This document shows, one piece after another, positions 23,161 through 30,613 of a stretch of DNA of 30,613 nucleotides. Within the stretch, counting starts at the first letter, position 1. Each line of letters starts with the position of its first letter. The DNA is from JAVZLQ01 sp049700035 (lineage in GTDB: Archaea; Thermoproteota; Bathyarchaeia; Bathyarchaeales; Bathycorpusculaceae): positions 1 through 30,613 of the forward strand of contig JBNAWC010000013.1 in NCBI GenBank assembly GCA_049700035.1, in the 5' to 3' direction. Made by a program: the position numbers and the translations under genes. The notes under the pieces were generated by a model. That model did not search any database and was not told the origin of the DNA. It worked only from the letters and a program-made list of their open reading frames with translations.

Positions 23161-25509
23161 TCACTCCTTTTTCTTTCTGATTAACCGTGGAAGAAGCGTT
23201 GGGTCTGGGATGACCGTTTCCTTCCACCCCTTCTCTTCAAGTATTTTTATTATTTCATCTTTCATTGTTACGGGTATGTCGGCAATTGACCTTACGAATA
23301 AGTGTATGTCTTCTGGCATTGTTCCATAAAGCCTCTTGTGCAAGTCTATGTAATGCGTAAGTTTTATGGCGCGTCCCTTTGTCGTGTCGTTTGGTCGCAT
23401 ACAGAGCTTGGCTATCATGACTATGGCTTCTTCTTTTGTTTCAGCCGCGTAGAATAGGTGTTCTGGCGCTGGTCCAACATACACTTTTTCGCCTGTTCGA
23501 GCATCATAAACGTACCAGTCTTCTTCGCGGTCAGCCCTTCCGAGGAGCATGCGCCTATATTTTGTGCCATGCGGACCGACGACTACTGGAACGCCTAAAC
23601 GCCAGAAACCACTCGCGATTGACGCTGCCTTCTGGGAGTAGGCGCCCCAAGCAACACCGACGGCGCCCACACGGTTAAGTATGTAGTCGGCTATTTCCTC
23701 GTAGTTGGCTCGCAAATTCCTCTTTGCGAATATGTTTGCAATTTTTATGGCTGCTCCAGCAATATGCGCATTTGAAACACATGAACCGACGTTGACGAGG
23801 CATCCAGCCGCGAACTCGCCAGTAAACACCTCGTAAGGCGTCTTTCCTTCCTCGTCCTTATACATGCCAGCCGACATCGCAGCGCAACCAGAAGTCACAA
23901 CTATGTAACGTCTGTTTGCGAATTCACGACATATTTCAGCCACTTCTAACCCGCCTTTCGGATAGTTGGCGCACCCAACAACGGCTATTACGCCTGGAAT
24001 TTCGCCGAGAACTATTGGACTGCCAACATTCCGTATTTCAATGTCTTGAATTGCTCCTCTCCCAGCCCTTACCTTGTAGGTTTCCTCCTTCAGCTTTTTC
24101 TCCCCAGCCTTAACAATGAAACTGTGAACTGGCAAACCAACAGGGCAAGCTTGTTCACATCTGCCACAACCAACACATAAATCATACAAGTCTGCAAGTT
24201 CTTTTAGGCTTCCTTGCGCCGCTACTTTCATAGCCTTTGGAATTTCGAGGTCTTGTGGGCAAGCCCTTCTGCAGTCGTTGCATTGCCTACACTCCTTCGC
24301 TCTTCGCAGAATTTCGTCAACTTCTGGTATGACCTTAAACTTTTTCCGCAACGGAGCAACCTTCAAGGCGACTTTAACGGCTACTTCGCCAACCTTCTCT
24401 GGGTCAAGAATTAACGCGCCTGGAGCTTTTCCACTTGCAAGGTCTTCCACTATTTGATCTGCTGGGTCGTTTGTGCGATTGGGTATACCCATGCAATTCT
24501 TTTCTGAAGCAACTATTACTGGAGCTTTAATTCTTTGAGCTTCATTGAAAGAGTCTATTCTAATGCATTGCTCGTCAAGCACAACAACATCTGGAACGCC
24601 GCTTCTTATGAAGCGCAGCTGCCACGAGATTGGACCGACTATTTTTCCACGCTTGTAATATCGTGTTGTGTCGTGCGCTGTGCAGCATAACCCGCAGACC
24701 TCGATTTCTCCGTCAAAACCATTATCCTTAATGTAGTCGATTATTCCAACCGATGGAACAACATTGTGCCCAATACATAGGATTACTGGCTTTTCAACGT
24801 TAATTGTTCCAAAACCTAAATCCACAAGTGGTGCTTCTGGGTCAGCCTTTGGAAAACCGTAAGCGGCTATTTGGGCTATGTCTGCAACTTCCATTCCAAC
24901 ATGGTCAACCATTCCAGCGTGAAAAACCTTCGACTCGAAATCTAAATTGTATCCTTCCTGTCCAGTGTGTACGACAGAAAGCAGATGCGTAATCTGCGTT
25001 TCAGCGTAATCCAAAATCTCCTCCAAATCGCCTAGTGTTTCTGGTTTTATTCCGCAGACAAGCCGCGTTACTGGAGCTTCAACTTGAACGTTTAATCCGC
25101 CAACATCCAAGGGGTAATTGCGCCCATACTTCTCAATTAAGTGTTCAACCAAGTGGCGTGCATGTCCAGTGTGTGTAGCTGCGCCTATGCAGCACGCGAG
25201 AAGCACGATGCGGGATTGTTGTCCAGCCATGTCTATGCCGCATGCTCCACGCTTGTTTCCAGTTAGGTCGCATTTGCCAAATGTGCATAAACAGCAGAGG
25301 TCGCAGAACGGCATGTAAAATGGCTTGTAGCGTTGAAGAAGCTTCATGTCCCACTCTCTTAAAGTTGTAAGCGAAGGGAAAGGTGTTGGTCCCATCGGTT
25401 CAGTCCATTTCTCTTCAAGGAGTTTGCCGATGGAAATTTCAAGGTTTTTGATTGAGCCAACATCAGTTTTCAACTCGCCAATCTTCACATGTACGCCCTT
25501 TCTGTTCAA
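23161..25509 (-). CDS. cdhA: CO dehydrogenase, alpha subunit of the acetyl-CoA decarbonylase/synthase complex
   Basis: The 782-residue Ni-Fe enzyme reduces CO2 to CO, or the reverse, at the C-cluster. The N-terminal cysteines of the B/D clusters are in FCDLCCLCTFGKCDLTGNKR. Two ferredoxin-type 4Fe-4S sites, special to the archaeal form, are in CRQCNDCRRACP and CVGCGRCEQACP. C-cluster cysteines and histidine lie in the surrounding conserved segments (VCGLCCTAHD, VVGCANYPKGG, VTSGCAAMSAG, NVGSCVSNAH). The frame opens at TTG 25509; GTG 25488 is an alternative start with AAGGG upstream. It is the first gene of the cdh operon, with a good TATA-like site 50 bases upstream. Confidence 0.96.
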   Translation of the reverse strand: MNRKGVHVKIGELKTDVGSIKNLEISIGKLLEEKWTEPMGPTPFPSLTTLREWDMKLLQRYKPFYMPFCDLCCLCTFGKCDLTGNKRGACGIDMAGQQSRIVLLACCIGAATHTGHARHLVEHLIEKYGRNYPLDVGGLNVQVEAPVTRLVCGIKPETLGDLEEILDYAETQITHLLSVVHTGQEGYNLDFESKVFHAGMVDHVGMEVADIAQIAAYGFPKADPEAPLVDLGFGTINVEKPVILCIGHNVVPSVGIIDYIKDNGFDGEIEVCGLCCTAHDTTRYYKRGKIVGPISWQLRFIRSGVPDVVVLDEQCIRIDSFNEAQRIKAPVIVASEKNCMGIPNRTNDPADQIVEDLASGKAPGALILDPEKVGEVAVKVALKVAPLRKKFKVIPEVDEILRRAKECRQCNDCRRACPQDLEIPKAMKVAAQGSLKELADLYDLCVGCGRCEQACPVGLPVHSFIVKAGEKKLKEETYKVRAGRGAIQDIEIRNVGSPIVLGEIPGVIAVVGCANYPKGGLEVAEICREFANRRYIVVTSGCAAMSAGMYKDEEGKTPYEVFTGEFAAGCLVNVGSCVSNAHIAGAAIKIANIFAKRNLRANYEEIADYILNRVGAVGVAWGAYSQKAASIASGFWRLGVPVVVGPHGTKYRRMLLGRADREEDWYVYDARTGEKVYVGPAPEHLFYAAETKEEAIVMIAKLCMRPNDTTKGRAIKLTHYIDLHKRLYGTMPEDIHLFVRSIADIPVTMKDEIIKILEEKGWKETVIPDPTLLPRLIRKKKE

Positions 25510-25616
25510 GCCTCACCAACCCAAAAAGGTTCAGAAAATGTAAGTTTCGTGACGTATTATTTTAAGCTTTTCTAGAATAATTTTCTATCAAGTTTGCGTT
25601 AAACATAGTGTAATGA
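25510..25616 (-). promoter_or_regulatory. Promoter region of the cdh operon
   Basis: A TATA-like GCTTAAAATAATAC on the minus strand (25567-25554) predicts a start of transcription near 25533, shortly before cdhA. The 107-base gap is the largest break in the 18517-29389 gene run, so cdhABCDE is probably transcribed from here in addition to any read-through from cooC. Confidence 0.45.
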
Positions 25617-26381
25617 TTACGGCTGCTTCACATATCCAACCTTTTCCATCAATCCCCTAACAGAAACATATGCTGGAGAATCACGCGGCAAATCCAAGAT
25701 AGCCTTTCCAGATAAAACATGTTCCTCAAGCTTCTCATCATAAGCAATTTTTCCGAGATAACTAAACCTCAGTGCCTTCAAATCAAGATTTTCTGGAATT
25801 CTAAAGCCTCCGATAACATAGAAGTTTTTGAATTCTATTTTGACCTCTTTTGCAATTCGATATGCACGTTCAACGTGTAGAAACGACTTTTTAGAAGGGT
25901 CGATTATGTCAAAGATATCATCAACCTTTGATGTTATCCGCCTATTTAAGTGTTCGAGGCCTGCTGGCGAATCTATAAGCACATACCTATAATTCTTTGT
26001 CAGCGATTCCAATGCGCCTTTCAAAGCCGCGTTTGGTAGGCAATAGCACCCCTCAACCCACTTTGTTCCAAGAGCTATAAAATCGAAAAACTTTCCCTCA
26101 TGCATCCCATACGCCCAAATCTTGTTTTCTATTCTCTGCGTTGGCGGAACGCCGACTGTTGTGCCGCCCTCCTCAAGAAAGGTTTCCACAAGAAGTTCTG
26201 AAATCGTCTTTTTGCCTTCCTCCTTCAAGTCTACGCCAACCATCTCGCCTAGGTTCTGGTCTGGGTCGGCATCAACAAGTAAAAGCGGAGTCTCGCCGAG
26301 CTCAATAAAATATTTTGCCATTAACGCCACGAAACTTGTTTTGCCCGTTCCACCACGCCCAATCGTGACGATAGTCTTCAT
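25617..26381 (-). CDS. CooC/AcsF-type nickel-insertion ATPase (second copy)
   Basis: The 254-residue MinD/CooC-type P-loop ATPase probably inserts nickel into CODH or acetyl-CoA synthase. It has a Walker A TIGRGGTGKTSF, the switch aspartate in LLVDADPDQNLGE and the CxC metal motif in EGCYCLPNAALKGAL, followed by LIDSPAGLEHLNRR. The Walker A has Arg instead of the Lys of the classical deviant signature (GKGGxGKT). ATG at 26381 is chosen because GGAAGG lies seven bases upstream; a GTG at 26396 is possible. It follows the other CooC gene by a short gap and ends just before the cdh promoter. Two paralogs could divide the work between the C-cluster and the A-cluster. Confidence 0.85.
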   Translation of the reverse strand: MKTIVTIGRGGTGKTSFVALMAKYFIELGETPLLLVDADPDQNLGEMVGVDLKEEGKKTISELLVETFLEEGGTTVGVPPTQRIENKIWAYGMHEGKFFDFIALGTKWVEGCYCLPNAALKGALESLTKNYRYVLIDSPAGLEHLNRRITSKVDDIFDIIDPSKKSFLHVERAYRIAKEVKIEFKNFYVIGGFRIPENLDLKALRFSYLGKIAYDEKLEEHVLSGKAILDLPRDSPAYVSVRGLMEKVGYVKQP

Positions 26382-26426
26382 ATTTACGCCTTCCACTCTA
26401 ATTTAACAGCTTTTCAAGCCTATTAG

Positions 26427-27212
26427 TCATTCCATAAGTTTTTCACACAACCCTTGTATTGCATCTAAAGCCACGGAATCCTTATTTTTTAGTGGAGTTT
26501 CTCCGCGCATTTCAGCCTCAACAACGGCTAAATCGAAGGGCACAATATCCAACAATTTTAGTTTATTCGCATAAGCAAACTCTTCGATGGTTGCTCTTTG
26601 CCTTTCATTTTCAACCTTGTTTCCAACGAGGAAAACTTGTTTTATGCTGGCTTGCAATGCCAAATCGTTTATGCGCTTGGCTGTTTCAAGAGCCTTCAAA
26701 TTCGCATCTGCAACAATAAGCATGGTGTCAACGTGCTGAGTTGTTCCTCTTCCCATGTGCTCCACACCAGCCTCCATGTCCAACACTACTGCTTCATCAC
26801 GTTCAACAACCAAATGGCGAAGCAAGGCGCGAATAACAGCATTTGCTGGACAAGTGCACCCAGAACCCATCGACTTAACAGTGCCCATAATGATTAGTTT
26901 TACGCCGAAAGGAGTATCAACAGCGTGATCACGGGCTATATCGTCAACGCTAAACGACAAGCGAAAGACACCAGCATACCCCGTGCTAGTTTTAGACTCG
27001 ATTAAATCCTTGTTCTCAGAAATTGGCAATATTTTTCTAGCCTCTTCCAGTGATAAACCCAAAGTTAAAGCGAGATTCGGCGATGGATCAGCATCAATGG
27101 CTATGGTCTTTAATCCCTTTTTTGAAAATGAATATGCAAGACCGCCAGCAATAAGGGTTTTTCCAACACCGCCCTTGCCAGAAACAGCAACCTTCACGCG
27201 TGGTTCCTCCAT
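26427..27212 (-). CDS. cooC: CooC-type nickel-insertion ATPase (CODH maturation)
   Basis: The 261-residue ATPase has the classical deviant Walker A VSGKGGVGKT, the aspartate switch AIDADPSPNLALTL and the CxC metal-binding motif GSGCTCPANAVIRALL, then VVLDMEAGVEHMGRG, all as in CooC. It would load nickel into the C-cluster of CdhA. ATG at 27212 is close behind a TATA-like AGTAAATAAATG (about 27241-27230), so it may be transcribed almost without leader as well as by read-through from the MetE genes. It is separated from the second copy by about 45 bases. Confidence 0.88.
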   Translation of the reverse strand: MEEPRVKVAVSGKGGVGKTLIAGGLAYSFSKKGLKTIAIDADPSPNLALTLGLSLEEARKILPISENKDLIESKTSTGYAGVFRLSFSVDDIARDHAVDTPFGVKLIIMGTVKSMGSGCTCPANAVIRALLRHLVVERDEAVVLDMEAGVEHMGRGTTQHVDTMLIVADANLKALETAKRINDLALQASIKQVFLVGNKVENERQRATIEEFAYANKLKLLDIVPFDLAVVEAEMRGETPLKNKDSVALDAIQGLCEKLME

Positions 27213-27249
27213 TCTGCTAATGTCCGCACATTTATTTACTTTTAGCCCG

Positions 27250-28404
27250 TCATGACGCTGTTTTTCTGGCGAGTTCTGCTCCCAAAACCATGTTTTTGAG
27301 TTTTGCGAAGCTTACTTCCCATGTTCTTGTCCTTAAGCCACAGTCAGTACTCACATATATTCTACTTGGGTCGCCTACAACATTTACGGCGTGGAGTATT
27401 CTGTCTCTTATAAGCTCTGGTGTTTCAACAAAATCTGTGTGCACATCCACAACGCCTAAACCGTACTTTCCACGAAAACCATAATCCTCAAAAAATTTTA
27501 ACTCCTTATAGCCTATCCGCGTTTCGCCTATTCCCGCTTGTCTGCTGTCTCTGTTTGCGAATTCAAGGGCTAGTTGGTTGCAGTTTCGCAGTTGACTTGC
27601 ATACTTTGCCAGTATTTTGTAGTTGCTGTAGCAGTTGTGAAGGCTGAAGGCGCAGTTAAACCCTTTAACAGTTTCGTTAAAAGCCTCCACAAACAGTCCC
27701 ATTTCCTCTGCAGATGGGTTTGTTGTTGCTGCTGGCTCATCTATCTGAATCCATTTCGCTCCAGCCTCTATTAGACGGCTTATTTCTGGTCGCACAACCT
27801 CCCTTATCAGGTCAAAGAGGAACTCTCTCCTCGCCGCGGCTTTCCTCTGCTTAAAGTCCCTTATTTTGTCTCCAGCTTTCCGCTCATAGTATTCGTTAAA
27901 TGTCCAGTCAACAAGCGTGTATGGTCCAGTGAAGGGTACTTTCACCATTTTATTGGTGTTCTCTCTCACGAAAATGAACTCTTCAACATAGAAAGACCCC
28001 TTATATTTCGGCCTGTCCACACATGCAGCCTTGTTAAAATACCTGTAATCGAAAGATTTTACATAGCCCAAAAACTCAAAGCCACCAACATTTCTTATAA
28101 CGTGCTCATACATTTCCGAACGCCATTGTTCCCCATCAAACACCACATCTAACCCAGCAACCTCAAAAAAGCGAATAACAAACTTGGCTGACCACTCAAG
28201 CAAAGCGCGCTTGTCATCAGAAGTCCGCTCTTTTTTCCTCAAAATTTTAACAAGCTCGTCTAAATTTTCTATGCCGAGCTTTTTCCCCCAATTTACCGCT
28301 TCCTCAATCTCCTCTTTTGAGAGCGGTTCTCCTCTGTAGCCTTTGATTCTCCATGCTGGTTTGGCGAGGCTTCCTATCTCCTGTGTTGGAAAAAGTTTAT
28401 CCAT
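27250..28404 (-). CDS. Core MetE-type methionine synthase (zinc methyltransferase, C-terminal domain only)
   Basis: The 384-residue protein corresponds to the C-terminal catalytic barrel of cobalamin-independent methionine synthase. The zinc ligands are intact: His256 and Cys258 (SLHNCYSNY), Glu281 (LALEFANRD) and Cys355 (STDCGLRTR). The substrate-site IDEPA is at 221-225. The N-terminal barrel that binds folate in MetE is missing. Short MetE proteins of this type in organisms with CODH/ACS or methanogenesis are thought to take the methyl group from a methyl-corrinoid protein, so CdhE/CdhD is a natural donor here. This is inference from context. The start overlaps the end of the upstream MetE-like gene by 8 bases, so the two are translationally coupled. 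Confidence 0.8.
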   Translation of the reverse strand: MDKLFPTQEIGSLAKPAWRIKGYRGEPLSKEEIEEAVNWGKKLGIENLDELVKILRKKERTSDDKRALLEWSAKFVIRFFEVAGLDVVFDGEQWRSEMYEHVIRNVGGFEFLGYVKSFDYRYFNKAACVDRPKYKGSFYVEEFIFVRENTNKMVKVPFTGPYTLVDWTFNEYYERKAGDKIRDFKQRKAAARREFLFDLIREVVRPEISRLIEAGAKWIQIDEPAATTNPSAEEMGLFVEAFNETVKGFNCAFSLHNCYSNYKILAKYASQLRNCNQLALEFANRDSRQAGIGETRIGYKELKFFEDYGFRGKYGLGVVDVHTDFVETPELIRDRILHAVNVVGDPSRIYVSTDCGLRTRTWEVSFAKLKNMVLGAELARKTAS

Positions 28405-29389
28405 TTAGGCTCAACTCGCTTTGGAGGTTTTTCGCTATGTTGGCTATAATTCTAATTTTCTCTTTTGCTCTTTCCCAAGGCAGAAACTCCAAGTCGCAGT
28501 TTGGACAAATGAAAACGTCAAACGCTTTTGACGGATAAATGGATTCTATCAACTCTTTAGCAACCGCCGCTATTTCCTCTTCGTTTTCCAATAAAGAACT
28601 GCGGGCATCTACAAGCCCCAAAGCCACACTCTTATCAAAGGCGTAATCCTTCAACTTTTCTAAACTTGTCTCGTACAAGTCTATGCCCAAATCATCAACT
28701 GGAAAGTCTAGGGCTTCGGGAAGAATTTGAGTGAAATCACCAAAAAAAGTCTGCAAGCAAACCCTCACCCTTACACCCTTAACGACAGTTTCTAACGCAT
28801 TTTTAACATCAGCCAACGTGTCTTTTGAAATCGATTCTTTGAAGGGGTTGTAGACAAGCGCTGGGTCGCTTAATTGAACGTACTTGAAATTTCTTTCAGC
28901 CAAGCCCTTAATCTCTTCTCTCAGAATTTCGGCATACTTAAAAAGCAATTCCTTCTCGCTTTTGTAAAAGTTATTTTCAGACAACTTTGTGAGCGTGTAA
29001 GGTGCTGGCAAAACAGCTTTCCACGGAATGTTCCTTGGCAGAAAATCCATGTTAACCATTTCTAAGGTTATGTCCTCTTTGCGCAGCAGCTCCCCAGAAA
29101 CTATTGGTTTTCTATAAAATGTGTTATTGCAGAACCATCTAGCAAGGGCGCCAGTTTTTACACCTTCGAGATTTTCGGTGAACGGTCTCAGAAGGTCTTG
29201 CCACTTAAGCATGCCGTCAGTAACGTAACTCAGCCCCATAGAGATTTGAGCATCTATTACTTTAATTGTAGCTTCTTTGAAGGCTCTCTCCAATTCTTCT
29301 TCGCCGACGCGTTTCCTGTCGTAGGCTCTGGTTACTTCAATAAGTTCTTTCGGTCTTGGAAGGATTCCTGTGACATAGCAGCCCAACAT
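28397..29389 (-). CDS. MetE/UroD-superfamily protein lacking zinc ligands
   Basis: The 330-residue TIM-barrel protein is of the methionine-synthase type, with the opening LGCYVTGILPRPKELIEVTR and ALPAPYTL-like region (VLPAPYTLTKLS). The usual His-x-Cys is replaced (VCLQTFFGDF), the Glu position reads IDLYET, and only the last cysteine survives, now as a CxxC (FICPNCDLEFLPW). It may be the partner or pseudo-catalytic half of the neighbouring zinc enzyme, comparable to the paired MetE-N/MetE-C proteins of other archaea, or bind a different substrate. The start is set at ATG 29389, where the family-like sequence begins; the open frame to 29473 would overrun a TATA-like TTTAATATC (29452-29444). 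It is translationally linked to the next gene. Confidence 0.65.
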   Translation of the reverse strand: MLGCYVTGILPRPKELIEVTRAYDRKRVGEEELERAFKEATIKVIDAQISMGLSYVTDGMLKWQDLLRPFTENLEGVKTGALARWFCNNTFYRKPIVSGELLRKEDITLEMVNMDFLPRNIPWKAVLPAPYTLTKLSENNFYKSEKELLFKYAEILREEIKGLAERNFKYVQLSDPALVYNPFKESISKDTLADVKNALETVVKGVRVRVCLQTFFGDFTQILPEALDFPVDDLGIDLYETSLEKLKDYAFDKSVALGLVDARSSLLENEEEIAAVAKELIESIYPSKAFDVFICPNCDLEFLPWERAKEKIRIIANIAKNLQSELSLNG

Positions 29390-29542
29390 TTTCGCAACCA
29401 ACTTCGTTTTTAGGTTTCGCGCAGTGAACAGTAAATCAAAAAGGATATTAAAGGTTACAGTTTTTCTGTGCATGATGGAAAATTTAATTAATTATGTGTT
29501 AGAGATAAATTACAGTTCTGTTAAATGCGAGATGATACTTGA
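29390..29542. promoter_or_regulatory. Divergent promoter region between the MetE operon and the MTHFR-like gene
   Basis: Leftward: TTTAATATC on the minus strand (29452-29444) is about 60 bases before ATG 29389. Rightward: AATTTAATTAAT (29481-29492) predicts transcription from about 29513, and GAGATGAT (29530-29537) is the ribosome site for ATG 29543. The two transcription units are back to back. Confidence 0.45.
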
Positions 29543-30268
29543 ATGAAAATATTACACGAGTTTGTTCCAACACGTAAATTTCTCAAACTTGCCGAAGAAG
29601 TTAAGGACTTGGTTGATGGATGGAACATAACTGACAGCGCTGCTGGAATGCCCGCACCAAGCGGCACGGCTGTGGGCTGCGTTCTTAAAGCAAAATACCC
29701 AGACAAAATAGTCATACCAATATTTATACTCCACTATAAAGGACCAGTTGAAGTTGGAGGCTTGGCTTTAGCTGCAGATGCCGTGGCGCTTGATGGACTT
29801 GTGCTCACCATGGGGGACATTCCAAAGTATGGAGAACCAATAAGAATGCTGAAATCATCTGAAGAAGCTCGGGATTTTCTACGCACAACAATACGCCTAA
29901 AAAACGTTAAACTGGGATGCTTACTCACTGCACGCCGAACTGTTGAAGAGACCATAGCCCGCGTAAAAGACCCATGGGACTTCCTATTCTTCATGCGACT
30001 CGAAGACAAAACCTTTCCAATTTTAGAACAAGTGGCAAAAGAATGCAAACGCCTAAACAAACCTATATACACATACTTCCTCGTGGGAACACCTAAAAAC
30101 GCGGAAATGGTAAAAATAATAGGGTGGCCAGTAACAGCCTCCATGGAAAGAGTCGAAGAAGTTGCAGGCAAGCTTAAAGGTCTTGTGGACGGTGTAATTG
30201 CGACGTGTGCTGGGGACTATGAAGGTGACAAAGAATTATTAATGAGACTTCAAAAGTTTAGAAATTAA
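29543..30268 (+). CDS. Methylenetetrahydrofolate reductase (MetF)-like protein
   Basis: The 241-residue protein looks like a short form of the flavin-dependent methylene-pterin reductase barrel. Near the N-terminus it has the pattern of a conserved Asp followed by a Gly/Pro loop (ITDSAAGMPAPSGTAVG), then PIFILHYKGPVEVGGLALAA and the strand/loop LDGLVLTMGDIPKYGEP, which match the order of MetF segments. It would make the methyl-pterin that feeds CODH/ACS and methionine synthesis. It is about 50 residues shorter than bacterial MetF, and the pterin used (folate or methanopterin) cannot be told. It is divergent from the MetE/CooC/Cdh gene run, which supports a methyl-branch role. Confidence 0.72.
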   Translation: MKILHEFVPTRKFLKLAEEVKDLVDGWNITDSAAGMPAPSGTAVGCVLKAKYPDKIVIPIFILHYKGPVEVGGLALAADAVALDGLVLTMGDIPKYGEPIRMLKSSEEARDFLRTTIRLKNVKLGCLLTARRTVEETIARVKDPWDFLFFMRLEDKTFPILEQVAKECKRLNKPIYTYFLVGTPKNAEMVKIIGWPVTASMERVEEVAGKLKGLVDGVIATCAGDYEGDKELLMRLQKFRN

Positions 30269-30302
30269 ATGCCATTTAACTCTATCGGAAAAATGTTGCA
30301 GT

Positions 30303-30497
30303 TTATATTTCTCTAATTTCGCATTGAAGCTTCTTTATAACCTCTTCAGCCTTCGAAGGCTCAACCTTCAAAGTGTAAAGCCTCTTCGCTGTACGAAGCT
30401 TAAGCTTAACAACATCACGCAAACGTTTAACAGCACAATACTCAGCACGTCCACTAATCTCAACAAACTTATCAACATCAAATACTTCTGAAGGCAC
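30303..30497 (-). CDS. rpl38e: Ribosomal protein L38e
   Basis: The 64-residue basic protein fits eukaryotic/archaeal L38e in length and pattern: MPSEVFDVDKFVEISGRA at the start, the conserved VKRLRDVVKLKLRTAKRLYT with LYTLKV, and KAEEVIKKL at the end. It is a small protein of the large ribosomal subunit found in eukaryotes and only part of the archaea, which supports a TACK-type host. The start is GTG at 30497, preceded by GGTGGT. A TATA-like GGATAAAAGTGT (30542-30531) lies about 35 bases upstream. It stands alone, convergent with the MTHFR-like gene. Confidence 0.82.
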   Translation of the reverse strand: MPSEVFDVDKFVEISGRAEYCAVKRLRDVVKLKLRTAKRLYTLKVEPSKAEEVIKKLQCEIREI

Positions 30498-30613
30498 TGA
30501 ACCACCACACCCACAATCTGGTTAAAACACACACTTTTATCCGTTTTGGTGGGCCGGACCGTATGCAATTAAATAATTAAGTGAGTCCTTTTACAGTTTT
30601 CTTATTTTTCCTG
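30498..30613 (-). promoter_or_regulatory. L38e promoter and window end
   Basis: GGATAAAAGTGT on the minus strand (30542-30531) is a good TATA candidate for L38e. I see no gene in the rest of the AT-rich tail to the window edge. Confidence 0.4.

Noticed and set aside
1..30613. CRISPR arrays, insertion sequences, rRNA
   Set aside because: No spaced repeats, transposase motifs or rRNA signatures found on reading both strands.
30543..30613. Possible partial tRNA near the right end
   Set aside because: GC-rich GGGCCGGACCG lacks any T-loop or D-arm sequence next to it.

Overview
The window looks archaeal, most likely from the Bathyarchaeia or a close TACK relative. This is inferred from several signs: a methanogen-type CODH/ACS operon (cdhABCDE) with no methanogenesis genes beside it, a ribosomal protein L38e, tRNA genes without encoded CCA, TATA-box promoters with short leaders, many GTG/TTG starts, and exported proteins with C-terminal membrane anchors. 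No rRNA, CRISPR array or insertion sequence was seen.

Layout. (1) 1-1000: the remains of a ribbon-helix-helix frame that runs antisense through tRNA-Phe, two tiny convergent genes (53 and 40 codons) and tRNA-Val. (2) 975-2400: a flavodoxin-family protein and a nicotinamidase-like cysteine hydrolase, separated by an intergenic region rich in palindromes. (3) 2587-5113: an exported, membrane-anchored beta-propeller protein with calcium-binding-type repeats, followed by a smaller exported protein. (4) 5155-6721: an M24 metallopeptidase and a MoaD/ThiS-like protein. (5) 6808-12278: methylmalonyl-CoA mutase catalytic subunit, converging on a biotin-dependent set with carboxyltransferase 12S-like, carboxyltransferase 5S-like and separate biotin carrier subunits. 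This is the subunit set of a transcarboxylase; no biotin carboxylase is present here. (6) 12400-14322: tRNA-Gly, a decayed nucleoside deoxyribosyltransferase-like gene and a DUF401 membrane protein. (7) 14381-18391: a very large cell-surface subtilase whose reading frame is broken exactly at two CG dinucleotide runs, so Asp/His and Ser of the triad lie in different frames. (8) 18517-29389, all on the minus strand: two methionine-synthase (MetE) C-domain-like proteins, two CooC-type nickel-insertion ATPases, then cdhA-B-C-D-E. (9) 29543-30497: a divergent methylenetetrahydrofolate-reductase-like gene and L38e.

How it fits together. Region 8-9 is a Wood-Ljungdahl module. The reductase-like protein would make the methyl group, CdhD/CdhE carry it on a corrinoid, CdhA/CdhB supply CO, CdhC joins them to acetyl-CoA, the CooC pair matures the nickel centres, and the short MetE protein could draw methyl groups for methionine. 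Region 5 would link propionyl-CoA, methylmalonyl-CoA and succinyl-CoA with pyruvate and oxaloacetate. The best candidates for something undescribed are the CG-tract-split surface protease, the compact archaeal transcarboxylase/mutase cluster, and the MetE pair tied to CODH/ACS.
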